Shown in pieces: positions 62,822 to 64,000 of a DNA stretch of 64,000 nt (positions are counted from its first letter, which is position 1; the number at the start of each line of letters is the position of its first letter). A program made the translations under genes and the position numbers. The DNA comes from Thalassospira sp. MCCC 1A01428 (GTDB lineage: Bacteria; Pseudomonadota; Alphaproteobacteria; Rhodospirillales; Thalassospiraceae), in contig NZ_JFJZ01000024.1 of the NCBI RefSeq assembly GCF_002115825.1, forward strand, positions 1 through 64,000, written 5' to 3'. Under the pieces are notes generated by a model, which saw nothing but the letters and a program-made list of their open reading frames with translations, was not told where the DNA came from and ran no database searches.

Positions 62822-63516
62822 GATGTTGTTCCTGCCGTGATGTTTTTGATTGTTTCGTGTCCGGAAATCAGATCACCATTGTGTAACGTTACCTGGCGGG
62901 AGGCAACCTGATCGAGAAAGGGCTGGTTATGTGAAATGATCACCATCGCTTGTGGCAAGTTTTGCAAAATACTGGTGAGGCGGTTTTCAACAATGTGGTC
63001 AAGACCGTTGGTCGGTTCATCAAGCAACAGGATTTCCGGTGCCATTGCCAGTACCGTTGCCAGGGCGACCAGCCGTTTTTCGCCACCTGATAACTGATGA
63101 GTAATACGGTTCTCAAAACCGGACAAGCCAAGGTCGGTCAAAGTTTTATGTGAAATTTCAAGGGCATCAGCATCGCTATAGCCCAGATTTAACGGGCCAA
63201 AGGCAACATCTTCAATCACGGTAGGGCAAAAAAGCTGATCGTCGGAATCCTGAAACAGCAAGCCGACCTTGCCGCGGATGGTGCTGAAATCCTTTTCGGT
63301 TTTACAGGTTTTTTGCAAGATAGTAATGGTGCCGGTTGTTGGAATTTGCAGCCCCATCATAATATGCAGCAGTGTGCTTTTTCCGGCCCCGTTCGGCCCG
63401 GTCAGGGCAACTTTTTCACCGGCAGCCAGAGAAAAATCAGCGTGATTTAGAACCGGTTTTGCGGGTGAAAATGCAAAACAGATATCGCGCAGCACAATCA
63501 GATCAGGGGCGGACAT
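62818..63516 (-). CDS. cbiO: ECF/cobalt-type ABC transporter ATP-binding protein (CbiO-like)
   Basis: This 232-aa ATPase has Walker A GPNGAGKST, Q-loop GLLFQDSDDQLFCPTVIEDVAFGPLNLG (a CbiO/EcfA hallmark), signature LSGGEKRLVALATVLA, Walker B ILLLDEPTNGLDH and the switch VIISHN. GGAGG lies 5 nt before the ATG at 63516, which is preferred to a much longer frame inside the CbiQ gene. It overlaps the CbiQ stop by 19 bp. It energises uptake of cobalt, nickel or a vitamin. Confidence 0.92.
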   Translation of the reverse strand: MSAPDLIVLRDICFAFSPAKPVLNHADFSLAAGEKVALTGPNGAGKSTLLHIMMGLQIPTTGTITILQKTCKTEKDFSTIRGKVGLLFQDSDDQLFCPTVIEDVAFGPLNLGYSDADALEISHKTLTDLGLSGFENRITHQLSGGEKRLVALATVLAMAPEILLLDEPTNGLDHIVENRLTSILQNLPQAMVIISHNQPFLDQVASRQVTLHNGDLISGHETIKNITAGTTS

Positions 63517-64000
63517 AGAGCCTCCAGCGTGATGAGCATCACCAGAATTACCGCCATAACCAATAAAAACATGTAATCGGATTTTGCCGGGCGCGGCAGA
63601 TGGGTGAAATGAAAATGCCCGTGAAAGCCACGGCATTTCATGGCCCATACAATTCGCTCGGACCGGTCATGCGCGCGTACCAGCAACATTCCCACCAGAT
63701 ACCCTGTCATTTTCCAGCTGTGCCGGTTGCTACGCAAATGAAAGGCACGGGCACGCATTGCCTGGCGCAGACGTAAATATTCGTGATGTAACACATCGAT
63801 GTAGCGCACGGTGAACATCAGCAATGTTGTCAGTTTGGTTGGTATATAAAGGCCCATCATGCCACGCCCCAAATCTGTGCTGCCCAACGATCCCAGAAAT
63901 GCCATCACTGTGAAAATAACAGCATTGGCCTTCAGGCCGATCATGACCGCCTGATAAATTCCTTGTTGTGATGCCGTGTGGCCCCATACGGTGAAAACCG
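63498..64000 (-). CDS. cbiQ: ECF/cobalt-type transporter transmembrane protein (CbiQ-like), 5' end beyond window
   Basis: The reverse strand stays open to the window edge, giving at least 167 residues, with the visible part beginning VFTVWGHTASQQGIYQAVM. It has the CbiQ/EcfT family region YIDVLHHEYLRLRQAMRARAF with the coupling Arg-rich segment, and a second coupling helix, RSERIVWAMKCRGFHG. Several transmembrane helices are present. The start codon lies to the right of the window. A CbiM-type partner would be expected there if the substrate is cobalt or nickel; this cannot be checked here. Confidence 0.9.
   Translation of the reverse strand, partial: VFTVWGHTASQQGIYQAVMIGLKANAVIFTVMAFLGSLGSTDLGRGMMGLYIPTKLTTLLMFTVRYIDVLHHEYLRLRQAMRARAFHLRSNRHSWKMTGYLVGMLLVRAHDRSERIVWAMKCRGFHGHFHFTHLPRPAKSDYMFLLVMAVILVMLITLEALCPPLI

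Overview
The window is a chromosomal stretch from a free-living, motile Gram-negative alphaproteobacterium. The gene set (AapJQMP amino-acid importer, TRAP and HAAT importers, soluble chemoreceptors, DUF1491, a moderately GC-rich genome with AT-rich spacers) fits the Rhodospirillales and looks most like Thalassospira. That placement is from general recall, not from a search. No rRNA, complete tRNA, CRISPR array, insertion sequence or prophage was seen. Function calls are made by eye from motifs and context.

Layout. (1) 1-505: the end of a small zinc-ribbon gene, three 12-bp-period TGGTACAC repeats, a tRNA-3'-end-like fragment and a terminator, possibly an old integration junction. (2) 583-2418: a GNAT acetyltransferase, a stand-alone Lrp-type RAM domain and an RpiR-family regulator. 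(3) 2997-11293: a TRAP transporter followed by a glutamine-synthetase-like ligase, aldehyde dehydrogenase, iron alcohol dehydrogenase and class I glutamine amidotransferase. This looks like a gamma-glutamylation route for an imported amino alcohol or amine. Paired TGTAA-N6-TTACA operators, exactly 50 bp apart in each case, precede both the transporter and the enzyme operon. (4) 11336-22162: a nucleotide/nucleoside salvage region with a PfkB kinase, periplasmic 5'-nucleotidase, BMP-family nucleoside ABC importer, cytidine deaminase, purine nucleoside phosphorylase and thymidine phosphorylase. (5) 22251-29716: a branched-chain-amino-acid-type (HAAT) ABC importer in one operon with a GMC oxidoreductase, divergent from a LysR regulator with a T-N11-A dyad between them. 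(6) 29821-33229: a DASS anion transporter, a DeoR regulator and an orphan MlaF-like ATPase that has lost both its catalytic Glu and its H-loop His.

(7) 33317-40093: the general L-amino-acid importer aapJQMP, with a hairpin after aapJ, and acetoacetyl-CoA synthetase. (8) 40526-47145: MoaB, a TauE/SafE permease, a chemoreceptor-like protein with reversed domain order, AlkC-type DNA glycosylase, a duplicated membrane protein and an IclR regulator. (9) 47370-64000: mostly housekeeping genes and conserved unknowns. These are MsrA, a PGPGW-like membrane protein, an SPOR lipoprotein, a tail-anchored protein, a TPR protein, ThrS (with a terminator-like hairpin in its leader), an MFS transporter, a soluble PAS chemoreceptor, DUF599, an acidic protein, an M23 peptidase, DUF1491, a parvulin, YaaA, a TrpD2/YbiB-like protein, DUF924 and the start of a CbiO/CbiQ cobalt-type ECF transporter that runs off the right edge.

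The most interesting items are the gamma-glutamylation catabolic regulon with its duplicated operator architecture, the catalytically degenerate MlaF-like ATPase, the inverted-domain chemoreceptor-like protein, and the possible tRNA/att scar at the left end.
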